The notes: generated by a model from the sequence alone, not told the origin. A stretch of DNA of 64,000 bases from Luteimonas vadosa (GCF_039543545.1 NZ_BAABJY010000001.1:682001-746000), one strand, 5' to 3'. Shown: positions 42,356 to 51,503, numbered from the stretch's first letter. A program made the numbers and translations.

Positions 42356-42832
42356 GTGCGCATCCACGCTGCCCACCCCGTCGTCATTGCCGCCTGCATG
42401 CTGCTGGCTTGCCTGCCAGCGGGCTCGGTGGGCGCCCACGATCCCGATGCCGACGCGTTGCTGGCGCTCAACCGCCAGATGATGGAAGACCTGGTCCTCC
42501 GGCAGGATCCGTCGACCCTCCTCGCGCACGCGCACCCCGACTACCGGATCATCGCGCCCGGGGGCCGCGTGGAGACCAAGGAGGAAACCAAGGCCGGCGC
42601 CACATCGATCGTCGCCCGGGGGATGGACATCACCCAGGAGCAGGTCCACGTCGTCGACGACACGGCCGTGGTCATTGGCAAGATCGACATCGACGGCGTC
42701 ATGCATCCCGTCGGCGCGTTGCGCCCTGCCAAGTTCATGTCCGTCTTCGTGCGGCAGGACGGCACGTGGAAGATCCTTTCGCGCGCGCTGACGCCCTGCA
42801 TCCCGATGGCGATCGAACGCGGCTTCTGCTGA
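42356..42832 (+). CDS. exported SnoaL/DUF4440-like protein
   Basis: From a GTG with AAGGAGG 5 bases upstream, this encodes 158 residues with a signal peptide (IAACMLLACLPAGSVGAH). The mature part resembles the NTF2/SnoaL fold: LNRQMMEDLVLRQDPSTL, HPDYRIIAPGG, DDTAVVIGKIDIDG and the closing VFVRQDGTWKILSR. Such domains bind small ligands or act as simple enzymes. It lies 7 bases before the esterase gene and probably shares its operon. Confidence 0.72.
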   Translation: MRIHAAHPVVIAACMLLACLPAGSVGAHDPDADALLALNRQMMEDLVLRQDPSTLLAHAHPDYRIIAPGGRVETKEETKAGATSIVARGMDITQEQVHVVDDTAVVIGKIDIDGVMHPVGALRPAKFMSVFVRQDGTWKILSRALTPCIPMAIERGFC

Positions 42833-42839
42833 GGGCGTC

Positions 42840-43784
42840 GTGGGCAGCTTCCTGCAACGCGTCCTGCTGGCGATCGCCGCCCTGCTGGCCTTGCCGGCGG
42901 CGGCCAGTGGCGCCGGGTCGCCGCCGTCCGCGGATGGCGCCGCGCCCCACGTGGAGCAGCGCGCCTTCCGGAGCGAGGCCATGGGCCGGGACATCCCGTT
43001 CCACCTGTACTTGCCTGAGGCGTACAAGTCAGATCCTGCGCGGCGCTTTCCCGTCGTCTACTGGCTCCATGGCTCGGGGGGCTTCCCCCCGGGCGTCATC
43101 CGGATGCTCGCGGGGCGCTTCGACGCGGCCATCGCCGAAGGCCGCATCCCGCCGCTGCTGGTCGTCTTCCCCGATGGCCTGGGCGAAAGCATGTGGGTCG
43201 ATTCGAAGGACGGCCGCCTGCCGATGGAGCGGATCTTCGTCCGCGAACTCGTTCCCCATGTCGATGCGACGCTCCGCACCGTGGCTACGGCGCGGGGACG
43301 GCTCCTGGAAGGCGGCAGCATGGGCGGCTACGGCGCTGCGCGCCTGGGGCTGAAGTATCCGGAGCTGTTCGGTGCCGTGTCGATGATCAACGCCGGTCCC
43401 ATGCAGGAAGTGCTCGAACCCCGGAACGCGCCGAGCGCCGGCGAAGCCAGGGCCCGTGCCACGCTGGACCGGGTGTACGGCGGCGATCCGGACTATTTCC
43501 GCGCCAACAGCCCGTGGGTGCTGGCGGAGGGGACCGAAGAAGCGGCCAGGAAGCGGCTGCGCTTCCGGCAGATCGTCGGCGGCGAGGACCCCGTCCTGGA
43601 CGCGAACCGGCGTTTCTCGAGGCATCTGTCTGCCCTCGGAATACCGCACGACTACCGGGTCCTGCCGGGGGTCGGGCATTCACCGGCGGCGGTCTTCCCG
43701 GCCCTGGGCGAATGGTACTGGTCGTTCTTCGCGGAGGCGTTCCAGCAGCCGACGCCGGCGGATCCGTCGGCCTCGCGCCCGTAG
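42840..43784 (+). CDS. exported esterase D-like alpha/beta hydrolase
   Basis: The 314-residue protein starts at a GTG with a signal peptide (LLAIAALLALPAAASGAG). It has YWLHGSGG for the oxyanion hole, the nucleophile elbow EGGSMGGYGA with Ser160, and a C-terminal histidine in PGVGHSP. It belongs to the esterase/feruloyl-esterase group (PF00756-like). Its substrate is unknown; a periplasmic ester is likely. Confidence 0.8.
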   Translation: MGSFLQRVLLAIAALLALPAAASGAGSPPSADGAAPHVEQRAFRSEAMGRDIPFHLYLPEAYKSDPARRFPVVYWLHGSGGFPPGVIRMLAGRFDAAIAEGRIPPLLVVFPDGLGESMWVDSKDGRLPMERIFVRELVPHVDATLRTVATARGRLLEGGSMGGYGAARLGLKYPELFGAVSMINAGPMQEVLEPRNAPSAGEARARATLDRVYGGDPDYFRANSPWVLAEGTEEAARKRLRFRQIVGGEDPVLDANRRFSRHLSALGIPHDYRVLPGVGHSPAAVFPALGEWYWSFFAEAFQQPTPADPSASRP

Positions 43785-43874
43785 CGGCGGGCGGAAATCC
43801 AATCGAACGACGGCAGTCGTCGCCGAGGGTGCCAGGGCCAGACGACAGGCCTGGCCGGCTTGGCCGCTCGGTCA

Positions 43875-43902
43875 GAAAACGCCCGCCGGCTTGGCAGGCG
43901 TT
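43875..43902 (-). terminator. terminator of the hem operon
   Basis: On the minus strand AACGCC/GGCGTT and GCC/GGC form a bulged 9-bp hairpin (43878-43902) followed by TTTTCTG. It lies about 40 bases after the hemY stop. Confidence 0.68.
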
Positions 43903-43940
43903 GGCCTGGCCCGGGCCGGGAACGACGCTGGCCGTTCGCA

Positions 43941-45188
43941 CTACTCCCGCAACCGGGGCATCCCGTGTTCGTCGCGCTCCTCGACCACGGCGCGGTCGCC
44001 GATCGTCTGCCGCAGGTCGCGGTCGGTGAACGGTTCGATCGCGTCGCCGCGGCTCGCGCGCAAGGCATTGGCATAGCACAGCCGCGCGTGCGCGTCGTCG
44101 CCTGCCGCCGCATAGCCGTGCCCGAACTCCTCCCACGCCTCGGCACCCGCGCCCTGCGCGAGCGCCCGGTGCAGGTAGTCCTCGGCCTGCGGCCAATGGC
44201 CCTGGGCGCGTTCGAGGCGGGCGAGGGTCAGCAACAGCGCCGGGCTCGCCGGGTGCGCCTTGAGCCAGCGCTGCGCGGCATCGCGGCGCTGGTCGATCCG
44301 GCCGATGGGCAGGCGCCCGTACTGCTCGGCCAGGTCCTCGTCCCAGCGGGTGTCGAGCGCATCCTCGATGCTCTTGGCCGCCGCCTCCTCCCAGCGCAGG
44401 GCGGCGGCGCGGTCGGCGTAGGCCCCGACGATGGCGGGGTCGGACTTGAGCTGCTTGGGCAAGGCTTCCCAGCGATCGGCCAGGACGTTGGCGTCCCGGG
44501 CTTCGCGCAGGGCCGCGGCGGACCACCGGCCTTGGTTGTCCGCCCACTGGGCCTCGGTCAGTGCGTTCTGCTGCTTGAGCGCGCCCAGCATTTCGTAGGC
44601 CTGCGCGGACTGTCCGGAATTCGCGAGCGCTTCCGCGCGCAGGGCGAGGCCGCGCGGCGGCAGCGGCTGCGCGGCGGGCGCGTCGAGCGCGACCAGTGCG
44701 TCGGTGGGGCGGCCATCGAGCAGGGCGAGTTCCGCGGTGGCGATGGCCCGCGAGGTGGCGGCACGCTCGCCCAACGCCGCCAGGTGCTGGCGCGCGTCCT
44801 CGGCACGACCCCGTGCCATCGCCGCCTGCGAGGCGCCGATGCGGGCCACGGCCGTGTCGTCGTCCTCGGCGGCCTGAGCCAGCAGCTTCTCGGCGCGCGC
44901 GTAGTGCCCGTGGTGCAGCGCCTCGAGCCCACCGCCCAGGCGCGCCCGAGCCTGGTGTTCCTTGCGGCCGCGCCACGCCCGGAACGGCAGGGTCAGCGCG
45001 GTCCACAGCAGCCACAGGGCCAGCAGGCCGGCGACGATCCCCACGGCCGCCCACAACACGGTGGTCGTGTAATCGGTGCCGCGGTAGCGCACCAGCACGT
45101 AGCCCGGATCCTGCGCCAGCAGGTGCCAGGCGAGCGCGCCGATGATCGCCAGCAGGATCCAGATCAACAAGTTGCGGAAAAGATTCAT
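43941..45188 (-). CDS. hemY: HemY-like TPR membrane protein
   Basis: The 415-residue protein has two N-terminal transmembrane helices (NLLIWILLAIIGALAWHLLA and VLWAAVGIVAGLLALWLLW) and a long C-terminal TPR region. This is the proteobacterial HemY (PF07219) usually found behind hemX, not the protoporphyrinogen oxidase of Gram-positives. Its role in tetrapyrrole synthesis is not firmly known. GGAG lies 6 bases before MNLFRNLL. It ends the hemD-hemX-hemY operon. Confidence 0.88.
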   Translation of the reverse strand: MNLFRNLLIWILLAIIGALAWHLLAQDPGYVLVRYRGTDYTTTVLWAAVGIVAGLLALWLLWTALTLPFRAWRGRKEHQARARLGGGLEALHHGHYARAEKLLAQAAEDDDTAVARIGASQAAMARGRAEDARQHLAALGERAATSRAIATAELALLDGRPTDALVALDAPAAQPLPPRGLALRAEALANSGQSAQAYEMLGALKQQNALTEAQWADNQGRWSAAALREARDANVLADRWEALPKQLKSDPAIVGAYADRAAALRWEEAAAKSIEDALDTRWDEDLAEQYGRLPIGRIDQRRDAAQRWLKAHPASPALLLTLARLERAQGHWPQAEDYLHRALAQGAGAEAWEEFGHGYAAAGDDAHARLCYANALRASRGDAIEPFTDRDLRQTIGDRAVVEERDEHGMPRLRE

Positions 45189-45308
45189 GGGCGGTTCTCC
45201 GGAAGCTGCGGCCACCCTAGCGTGGCGGGTGTCGCCGGGTTGTCGATGGGCAGAATTGACAGGCACCGATGGCCCAACGCTGGCCGCACGGCCCTGGAGA
45301 GAGTCGCG

Positions 45309-46283
45309 TCAATCCGGATCGCGCAGGCGCTGGAGTTGTTCGATGGTGCTGCCGAGGGTAGGCACGTCGAGGGCAAGCGGGAGTTCGCGCAGGGCGCGCA
45401 GTCGCTGGCGCTGGCCTTGCACCACCGGCGCGGGCCATAGGCGTTGCAGCCAGGCATCGGCGCGGTCGATCGCAGCGCGATACCCGGCAGCGTCGCGACG
45501 CTCCGCACTGGCGCGGGCCAGGCTGAGTTCCAGCTGCAAGGCGGCCAGGGCGGCGACACGGTCGGCGGGGTCGGAGGCGACCGACGCCTCGGACCGGCGC
45601 ACGGCGACGATCCGGTCCGCGATCCTGCGCCACCAGGGCCGGGCGGCCGCCTGCGGGTCGCCTTCCGGCTGCAGCGTCAGGGGCGGCAGCTGCGCGGCGA
45701 ACGCGTCGATCCGCTGCGCGGCCAGCGCCTTGGGGTCCGCGTCCATCGCTCCGAGCGCCGCGCGCTCCTGCTCCAGGGTCTGCCGCAGGTCGAGGAAACC
45801 GGGACCGGCGACGCCGTCCAGGCGCCGTGCCGCCATTGCGTAGGCGCGGCGGGCTCCGGCCAGGTCACCGGCCAGTTCCAGCCGCTGCCGTCCCTGGTCC
45901 AGCAGCCATTCCACCTCGTCCAGGCGCAGGGCCTGCGGGCCGGCATTCCGGGGATCGGACAACCTGTCCAGGCTGTCCTCGAGCAGCGCTGCGCGCTGGG
46001 CGATACCGAGCAGTTCGTCGCGCAGCACGCGATTGGTGTCGGTCGCCTGCCGCAGCCGCGCTGCCTGTGCACGTTGGTCGCGACGCAGTGCGTCGAGCCG
46101 ACGCTCCAGCGATTGCAGCAGGAGCTGCTGCTCGCCCGCGGTGGCCACGCGTTCGGCCTGCACGGCCTGCCACTGCCGCCAACCCAGGCCGGTGGCAAGG
46201 ACCACGGCGCCAAGGGCCAACAGCCAGAACAGCGCGGACGACCGTCGCGGCGGGGACGCGGGGGAGGGGGAATCGGGGGTCAC
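45309..46283 (-). CDS. hemX: HemX-like membrane protein
   Basis: From a GTG at 46283 this encodes 324 residues. There is one N-terminal transmembrane helix (ALFWLLALGAVVLATGLGW), a coiled coil (LLQSLERRLDALRRDQRAQA and onward) and the HemX C-terminal domain (LDEVEWLLDQGRQRLELAGD). Despite older names it lacks the uroporphyrinogen methyltransferase fold. The longer frame to 46976 overlaps hemD and is a shadow. Confidence 0.85.
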   Translation of the reverse strand: MTPDSPSPASPPRRSSALFWLLALGAVVLATGLGWRQWQAVQAERVATAGEQQLLLQSLERRLDALRRDQRAQAARLRQATDTNRVLRDELLGIAQRAALLEDSLDRLSDPRNAGPQALRLDEVEWLLDQGRQRLELAGDLAGARRAYAMAARRLDGVAGPGFLDLRQTLEQERAALGAMDADPKALAAQRIDAFAAQLPPLTLQPEGDPQAAARPWWRRIADRIVAVRRSEASVASDPADRVAALAALQLELSLARASAERRDAAGYRAAIDRADAWLQRLWPAPVVQGQRQRLRALRELPLALDVPTLGSTIEQLQRLRDPD

Positions 46284-46356
46284 GGGGGAGAGGGCAGCCG
46301 GGGGGCGGCGATAGAGTAAGCGCAATCGATGGTTCGCAGGCGGGACGACGGCGGAT

Positions 46357-47157
46357 TCACGCGTCCCCGGGCGCCTTCGCGTGGCGCACGGCGGCGGCAA
46401 CCAGTGCGGCGGGGGTGGCGTCCTCCGCACGCACGATCCGCTTGAACCCCTGTTCGCTGGCGAACTGGCGCAGGCGGTCGCTGGCCGCGACCACCCGGGC
46501 CGCCCGCAACACGCCCGCGGCGTCGGCGGGCAGCACGGACAGGATGCGCGCGAGCGCTTCCGCGCTGCTGAGCATGAGCCACGCCGGCGCGTCGAGCCGC
46601 CGCAGCCGCGCCACCACCCGCGGCGACGGCCGCACCGGGAGCCGTGCATAGACATCGGCACGCCGGACCTCCGCGCCCCTGTCCCGCAACCCGTCGGCGA
46701 TGGCGCCCCGCCCGCCGGGCGCGGTGACCAGGCCCACCTCTCGCCCGCGCACGGCCTCGAGCTGCGGCATCGCCAGCAGCCCCTCGCTGTCCATCCGGGC
46801 AGGCGACGCGGCGTTCCGGATCCCCTGGCCGCGAAGGGCCCGCGCGGTACTGCCGCCGACGGCCAGCCAGGCCTGGCCCGGGCTTGCCTGCAGCGGCTGC
46901 AGCGCCGCAGCCGCCCGCACGGCGGCGGGACTGGTGAACACCACGTGCGCCGCCGCCAGCGCCGCGCGCAACGCATCGCGCGTGGCGGGGTCGTCGCGGA
47001 AGCCGATGCGCCACGGCGACAGCGCCAGCAACCGGGCGCCTCGGGACCCCGCCGCGCGCCGCAAAGCCCCGTGCCCGCCGACGGGACGCAGGGAGATGAC
47101 GTAGCATCCCCGCAGCGGCGACGAGCTGTCGGTGGGTCGATCGGAGCGATGCGGCAT
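46357..47157 (-). CDS. hemD: uroporphyrinogen-III synthase
   Basis: The protein has 266 residues from MPHRSDRPT, and a GTG at 47181 is an alternative. HemD closes and inverts ring D of hydroxymethylbilane to give uroporphyrinogen III. The family is poorly conserved, but VVFTSPAAVRAA, WLAVGGSTARAL, GLVTAPGGRGAIADGL and WLMLSSAEALARIL are typical, as is the hemX-hemY context. The spacing to hemX is 73 bases. Confidence 0.85.
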   Translation of the reverse strand: MPHRSDRPTDSSSPLRGCYVISLRPVGGHGALRRAAGSRGARLLALSPWRIGFRDDPATRDALRAALAAAHVVFTSPAAVRAAAALQPLQASPGQAWLAVGGSTARALRGQGIRNAASPARMDSEGLLAMPQLEAVRGREVGLVTAPGGRGAIADGLRDRGAEVRRADVYARLPVRPSPRVVARLRRLDAPAWLMLSSAEALARILSVLPADAAGVLRAARVVAASDRLRQFASEQGFKRIVRAEDATPAALVAAAVRHAKAPGDA

Positions 47158-47249
47158 CCCGCCAGCTTGTGCGCAGGTCACGTGCGCTGCAAGTTCGCCG
47201 TCGGCCTGCGGTCGCGCACGCCCCCTCCCCGATCGAGAGCCTGGCCCCG

Positions 47250-47708
47250 ATGAGCCCGTCCGGCATTGCCCGCTACATCAACGGCTACCTGCAGGCGATG
47301 CCGCCGGTCGCCGCCATGGACCTGCGCTTCGGCGGGTACGAAGACGGCGTGCTGACCCTGGAGGCGCCACTGGCCACGCACGTCAACGACAAGGGCTGCG
47401 CCTTCGGCGGCAGCCTGGTGTCGATGATGACCCTGGCCGGTTGGGGCGTGGTGATGTTGCGCCTGCAGGAGGCCGGGATCGCCGCGGACGTATTCGTCGC
47501 CGACAGCGAGGTGAAGTACCTGGCGCCGTTGTTCGACGATCTCGTGGCCGATGCCCGCGTCGCCGACGACGCGGACTGGGACGGTTTCGTGTCCAGGCTC
47601 CGCGAGCGGGGCCGCGCCAGCCTGCCGCTGCTCGCAGGCGTGCGGCTGCCGGCCGGTGGCGTCGCCGCGGAATGCCGCTCGCGCTACGTCGCCGTCGCGA
47701 AGGGTTAG
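47250..47708 (+). CDS. YiiD C-terminal-type thioesterase
   Basis: The 152-residue protein has a hotdog fold of the YiiD_C family: GVLTLEAPLATHVNDKGCAF followed by GGSLVSMMTLAGWGV, then ADVFVADSEVKYLAP. The family are putative thioesterases. It is divergent from hemD and lies 34 bases before a lipoprotein gene. The substrate is unknown. The ATG at 47250 is preferred to upstream codons that overlap hemD. Confidence 0.78.
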   Translation: MSPSGIARYINGYLQAMPPVAAMDLRFGGYEDGVLTLEAPLATHVNDKGCAFGGSLVSMMTLAGWGVVMLRLQEAGIAADVFVADSEVKYLAPLFDDLVADARVADDADWDGFVSRLRERGRASLPLLAGVRLPAGGVAAECRSRYVAVAKG

Positions 47709-47742
47709 CATGGCCCGACGCACACCCCGAGGATTGGACGCC

Positions 47743-48180
47743 ATGCGCAGCGAGCACGCCCCGCACCCCCGCCGTTGGCTGGCCCTGTGGCTGGCCGCCT
47801 GCCTGCCGCTGCTGCTCGCCGGTTGCGCCACCAGCGGCCAGATGGATGCCTTGGAGAAGGCGCAATACGCGTATTCCGCGGCGATCCGCTGGGGTGATTT
47901 CGAAGGGGCCTGGACGCTGGTGGACCCGGAGTACCGGGAGGAAAACCCGATGACCCACCTGGAGTTCGAGCGCTACAACCAGGTCCAGGTGTCGGGCTAC
48001 CGCGACATGGCCAGCCAGGTCGGGGAGATGGTCGCCGCCCGCGAGATCGAGATCGGCCTGGTCAACCGCCACAACATGACCACCCGCTCGATGCGCTACA
48101 CCGAACGCTGGCGCTACGACCCGGCCGCCAAGACCTGGTGGCTGACCAGCGGCTTGCCGGATTTCTGGGCGGGCGAGTAA
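47743..48180 (+). CDS. lipoprotein of unknown function
   Basis: The protein has 145 residues from MRSEHAPHPR (GAGGA 8 bases upstream; the ATG at 47710 would add 11). It has a strong lipobox (LLLAGC). The mature part reads like an NTF2-like fold: AQYAYSAAIRWGDFEGAWTL, PMTHLEFERYNQVQVSGYRD and YTERWRYDPAAKTWWLTSG. The function is unknown. Confidence 0.75.
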   Translation: MRSEHAPHPRRWLALWLAACLPLLLAGCATSGQMDALEKAQYAYSAAIRWGDFEGAWTLVDPEYREENPMTHLEFERYNQVQVSGYRDMASQVGEMVAAREIEIGLVNRHNMTTRSMRYTERWRYDPAAKTWWLTSGLPDFWAGE

Positions 48181-48654
48181 AGCCGCTGGCGCGCTGGCGC
48201 GGTCGCGCCCGCCAGGGCGGGCAGGCGCCGCCCGGCGTCCACCTGGTCCAGCGGTCGTCATCGGCGCCGCGGGCAAGGCTCGCAAGGACTCGTCGAACGA
48301 CAGCCTGATCCTGGCCTCGGTCATCCTGCGCTGGCCACTCCCCAAATCCTCGGCGGACCGGACGCATCTGGAGACGAACGGAGTGGCCCGGCGCGCGGTT
48401 CGGCGACGTCGACCTTCTGCCCCCTGCCTGTACGTCGACTCCACCTCCGACCGGGGATCCACCTGCCGCTGGCGGCCGGGGCGGCCAACCCCCGCCGCGC
48501 ATTCGGTGACCCGTTTCGCCATGCCGCACCAGGGTCAACCGCCGTTCGCGCATGAAGTGCGGGGGCGAGCGGCCGGACGCGCGCCCGGCCCGTCTTTGCG
48601 CCGCCGCGGTCGAAAGGCGACAATCGCCGCCCGCCGTCGCCGCACTGGAACCCC
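48181..48654. other. 474-bp region without a recognised gene
   Basis: Open frames on both strands overlap one another and none shows a family motif. A small hairpin (GCCCGC at 48207-48212, GCGGGC at 48217-48222) soon after the lipoprotein stop may help end its transcript. The rest presumably contains the promoter of the rhodanese-secB-gpsA group; no clear -35/-10 pair was identified. Confidence 0.45.
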
Positions 48655-49092
48655 GTGGATTTCGAGACCCTGCAGGCCTTCGCCGGCCGCCACCCCCTGT
48701 TGTCGCTGGCCCTGCTGGGGCTGACGGCGGCGATCCTGTACAACGAGTTCGCGGCGCTGTTCCGCGGCTTCAAGGGCTTGCGTCCGGCCGAGCTGACCGC
48801 GCTGATGAACCGCGACAATGCGCTGGTGGTGGACCTGCGGCCGATCGCCGACTACCAGAAGGGCCACATCCCGGGTTCGAAGAACGTGCAGGTCAGCCAG
48901 TTCGACCCCGAGAACAAGCAGCTGGCGGCCGCCAGGTCGCTTCCCGTGGTGGTGGTCTGCAAGGCCGGCCAATCGTCCACCGCGGCGGCCAAGCGGCTGA
49001 AGAAGGCGGGTTTCGAGCGGGTTTACGTGCTCGAGGGCGGCATCGGCGCCTGGCATCAGGCCGACTTGCCGCTCGCCAAGGGCAAGTCCTGA
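48655..49092 (+). CDS. membrane-anchored rhodanese-like protein
   Basis: From a GTG start this encodes 145 residues with one N-terminal transmembrane helix (about 13-32) and a rhodanese domain. The active-site cysteine is Cys102 in VVVCKAGQSS. LRPIADYQKGHIPGSKNV and YVLEGGIGAWHQ are typical. It resembles E. coli YibN, which also lies before secB and gpsA. It may carry sulfane sulfur. Confidence 0.87.
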   Translation: MDFETLQAFAGRHPLLSLALLGLTAAILYNEFAALFRGFKGLRPAELTALMNRDNALVVDLRPIADYQKGHIPGSKNVQVSQFDPENKQLAAARSLPVVVVCKAGQSSTAAAKRLKKAGFERVYVLEGGIGAWHQADLPLAKGKS

Positions 49093-49147
49093 TCGCCACA
49101 GTGCGATAATCGACCGCTTTCCACACGCATCCGCTGGAGTCCTCCCC

Positions 49148-49672
49148 ATGTCCGACCAAGCCCTCAATGGCGGCGCCGCGCCTGCCGAAGCCAACACCGG
49201 CCCGCAGTTCAGCGTCGAGAAGATCTACGTCAAGGACGTCTCGTACGAGGCCCCGAATTCGCCGCAGGCGTTCAACGAACAGGAACAGCCGCAGCTGCAG
49301 ATGAACCTCAACCAGCGCGTGCAGCGGCTGAACGAGAACGCGTATGAAGTCGTGCTCGGCATCACCCTGACCTGCAAGATCGGCGAGGACAAGACGATCT
49401 ACGTGGTCGAGGTGCAGCAGGCCGGCGTGTTCGGCCTGGCGGGCTTCGACGAGCAGACGCTCGACGCCATGCTCGGCACCCATTGCCCGACCGTGCTGTA
49501 TCCCTACGCGCGCCAGACCATCGGCGACCTGATCTCCGCCGGCGGCTTCCCGCCCTTCCTGCTGCAGCCGATCAACTTCGAGGCGCTGTACGCCGAAGGC
49601 CTGCGCCAGCGTGCCGCGCAGCCGCAGCCCGGTACCGATCCGGCAGACGGCGAGGCCGCCGGCAACGCCTGA
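49148..49672 (+). CDS. secB: protein-export chaperone SecB
   Basis: The 174-residue SecB keeps unfolded precursors export-competent and delivers them to SecA. Family features are FSVEKIYVKDVSYEAPNSPQ, VVEVQQAGVFGLAGF and HCPTVLYPYARQTIGDLISA. GGAG lies upstream of the ATG. The N-terminal and C-terminal tails are Ala/Pro-rich and variable. Confidence 0.95.
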   Translation: MSDQALNGGAAPAEANTGPQFSVEKIYVKDVSYEAPNSPQAFNEQEQPQLQMNLNQRVQRLNENAYEVVLGITLTCKIGEDKTIYVVEVQQAGVFGLAGFDEQTLDAMLGTHCPTVLYPYARQTIGDLISAGGFPPFLLQPINFEALYAEGLRQRAAQPQPGTDPADGEAAGNA

Positions 49673-49708
49673 GGTCGGCCCGATGACGGCTCGCCAATGC
49701 GCGCGCGA

Positions 49709-49734
49709 GCGGGACGGCCTGCGCGCCGTCCCGC
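49709..49734. terminator. hairpin downstream of secB
   Basis: A perfect 10-bp stem (GCGGGACGGC / GCCGTCCCGC) with a 6-base loop lies 37 bases after the secB stop. No T tract follows, so it may be a processing or pause site rather than a full terminator. Confidence 0.45.
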
Positions 49735-49795
49735 AACCGTGCGCCGCAGGCCCGGTCCCATGCCGTTAGGCCACGACGAAGGAGCGGGTGACCGC

Positions 49796-50806
49796 ATGTC
49801 CGTCGCGGTGCTGGGCGCCGGCTCCTGGGGCACGGCGCTCGCGGCGCTGATTGCGCGCCACGGGCACGACACCGTGCTGTGGGGTCGCGACCAGGCGGCG
49901 GTGGCGGCCATCGATGCCGCGCACGAGAACAGCCATTACCTCCCCGGGGTGGTGTTGCCATCGTCGCTGCGCGCCACGGCCGACCTCGGCGCTGCGCTGC
50001 GCGATGCCGGCATGGTGCTGGTGGCGGTGCCGTCGCATGCCTTCACCGAGACCCTGCACGCCCTGGCGCCGCACCGCCCGGGTCCGGCAGGCGTGGCCTG
50101 GGCCACCAAGGGGTTCGAGCCGGGCAGCGGGCGCTTCCTCCATGAGGTCGCGTCGGACGTGCTTGGCGACGGGGTGCCGCTTGCGGTGGTCACCGGGCCG
50201 TCGTTCGCCAAGGAGGTCGCGCTCGGCCTGCCGACGGCGCTGACCGTCCACGGCGACGACGAGGCCTTCGCGCAGGCCGTGGCCGACGTGCTCCACGGGC
50301 CGGCGTTCCGCGCCTACACCGGCGACGACATGCGCGGCGCCGAACTCGGCGGCGCGATGAAGAACGTGCTCGCGGTGGCCACCGGCGTCGCCGACGGCAT
50401 GAACCTGGGCCTGAACGCGCGCGCCGGGCTGATCACGCGTGGACTCAACGAAATGCTGCGCCTGAACATCGCCATCGGCGGGCGCCCGGAAACGCTGATG
50501 GGCCTGGCGGGCCTCGGCGACCTGGTGCTGACCTGCACCGGCGACCTGTCGCGCAACCGCCGCCTGGGCCTGGCGCTGGGACGCGGGCAGACGCTGGAGG
50601 CCGCGGTCCGCGAGATCGGGCAGGTGGTGGAGTCGGTGCAGACCGCCGACGAAGTCATGCGCCTGGCGCAGCGCCACGGCGTCGAACTGCCGATCGCGGA
50701 GAACGTGCGCGACGTCCTCCACGGCGAGATCACCCCGGGCGAGGGACTGGCGCGCCTGCTCGCTCGCGAACAGAAGGCGGAATATCCGGGCAAGCTGTTC
50801 GACTGA
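49796..50806 (+). CDS. gpsA: NAD(P)+-dependent glycerol-3-phosphate dehydrogenase
   Basis: The 336-residue GpsA makes sn-glycerol-3-phosphate from dihydroxyacetone phosphate for phospholipid synthesis. It has the N-terminal dinucleotide loop GAGSWGTA, AWATKGFEPG, TGPSFAKEVA and the catalytic-lysine region GAMKNVLAVATG. The first MSV is taken as the start; the ORF extends further up without family similarity. Confidence 0.94.
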   Translation: MSVAVLGAGSWGTALAALIARHGHDTVLWGRDQAAVAAIDAAHENSHYLPGVVLPSSLRATADLGAALRDAGMVLVAVPSHAFTETLHALAPHRPGPAGVAWATKGFEPGSGRFLHEVASDVLGDGVPLAVVTGPSFAKEVALGLPTALTVHGDDEAFAQAVADVLHGPAFRAYTGDDMRGAELGGAMKNVLAVATGVADGMNLGLNARAGLITRGLNEMLRLNIAIGGRPETLMGLAGLGDLVLTCTGDLSRNRRLGLALGRGQTLEAAVREIGQVVESVQTADEVMRLAQRHGVELPIAENVRDVLHGEITPGEGLARLLAREQKAEYPGKLFD

Positions 50807-50824
50807 GCCTCGCCCGCGTTCCGC

Positions 50825-50854
50825 AAAAAAAACCCCGGCCGTTCCGGGCCGGGG
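50825..50854 (-). terminator. Rho-independent terminator of the Ax21-family gene
   Basis: On the minus strand an 8-bp stem (CCCCGGCC/GGCCGGGG, 6-base loop) is followed by eight Ts (A tract at 50825-50832 on the plus strand). It lies about 65 bases beyond the stop of the minus-strand gene. The missing T tract on the plus strand makes it a poor terminator for gpsA. Confidence 0.85.
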
Positions 50855-50918
50855 CGGGTCGCGACGAGGGGGAGAGAGAGACAGTCGCGAGGGTGGGGCA
50901 GGGTCCTGCGGGCAACGG

Positions 50919-51503
50919 TTACCAACTCAGGCGCGGGCCGACGAACCATTGGGTATCGTCGCCGGCAAACTTCACGTCGCCGTTGATCGACCAGCTCTGG
51001 TTGAACTTCACGTTGGCGCCCAGGCGACCGTAGAAGTCGCCGTCCACGTCGCTGCCGTAGTCCTCGAACCCGGCCAGCGCATAGCCCTCCAGGTGCTGGG
51101 CCAGCGCGCCGCGCACGCCGACCTCGGCGCTGTAGCCGTCGGCCTCGATGCGGTCGCCGAACAGGTCGCGGCCGGCATCGAACTTCTCGTAGGCCACGCG
51201 GGCGAGCAGGTCGGCCTTGGGCGAAATCTGGTGGTTGTAGCCCACGCCGGCGCGCCACTGGTCGAAGTCGAAATCGGTACCGTCGATTTCCTGGTTCGAG
51301 TAACCGCCGAAGACATGGAAGTTCGGGTGCACGGCGAACGAGCCGTCGACGCCGAAGCCGTCGGCATCGGCGCCATCGCCATTGGTCGCGACATAACCGC
51401 CCTGGACATAGTTGTAGGAGACGCCTTCCGCGGCGGTGGCCGCCAACGGCGCCGTGGCCACGAGGGCCATTGCGAGCAACAGCGGGGAACGGGATAGCTT
51501 CAT
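50919..51503 (-). CDS. Ax21-family outer-membrane beta-barrel protein
   Basis: The 194-residue protein has a Sec signal peptide (LLLAMALVATAPLAATAAEG). The mature N terminus EGVSYNYVQGGYVATNGDG and the later NFHVFGGYSNQEID, DQWRAGVGYN and YGRLGANVKFNQSW closely follow the Ax21 family of xanthomonads as I remember it. Alternating hydrophobic strands and a terminal aromatic residue (PRLSW) fit an eight-strand barrel. Its role is uncertain; earlier quorum-sensing claims for Ax21 were withdrawn. The start at 51503 has AGAGG upstream. Confidence 0.82.
   Translation of the reverse strand: MKLSRSPLLLAMALVATAPLAATAAEGVSYNYVQGGYVATNGDGADADGFGVDGSFAVHPNFHVFGGYSNQEIDGTDFDFDQWRAGVGYNHQISPKADLLARVAYEKFDAGRDLFGDRIEADGYSAEVGVRGALAQHLEGYALAGFEDYGSDVDGDFYGRLGANVKFNQSWSINGDVKFAGDDTQWFVGPRLSW

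Noticed and set aside
48181..48654. Several overlapping frames in the gap before the rhodanese gene
   Set aside because: None has a ribosome site with a family motif, and the frames conflict with one another.
50825..50854. Terminator of gpsA
   Set aside because: The T tract is on the minus strand, so the hairpin best serves the convergent Ax21-family gene.
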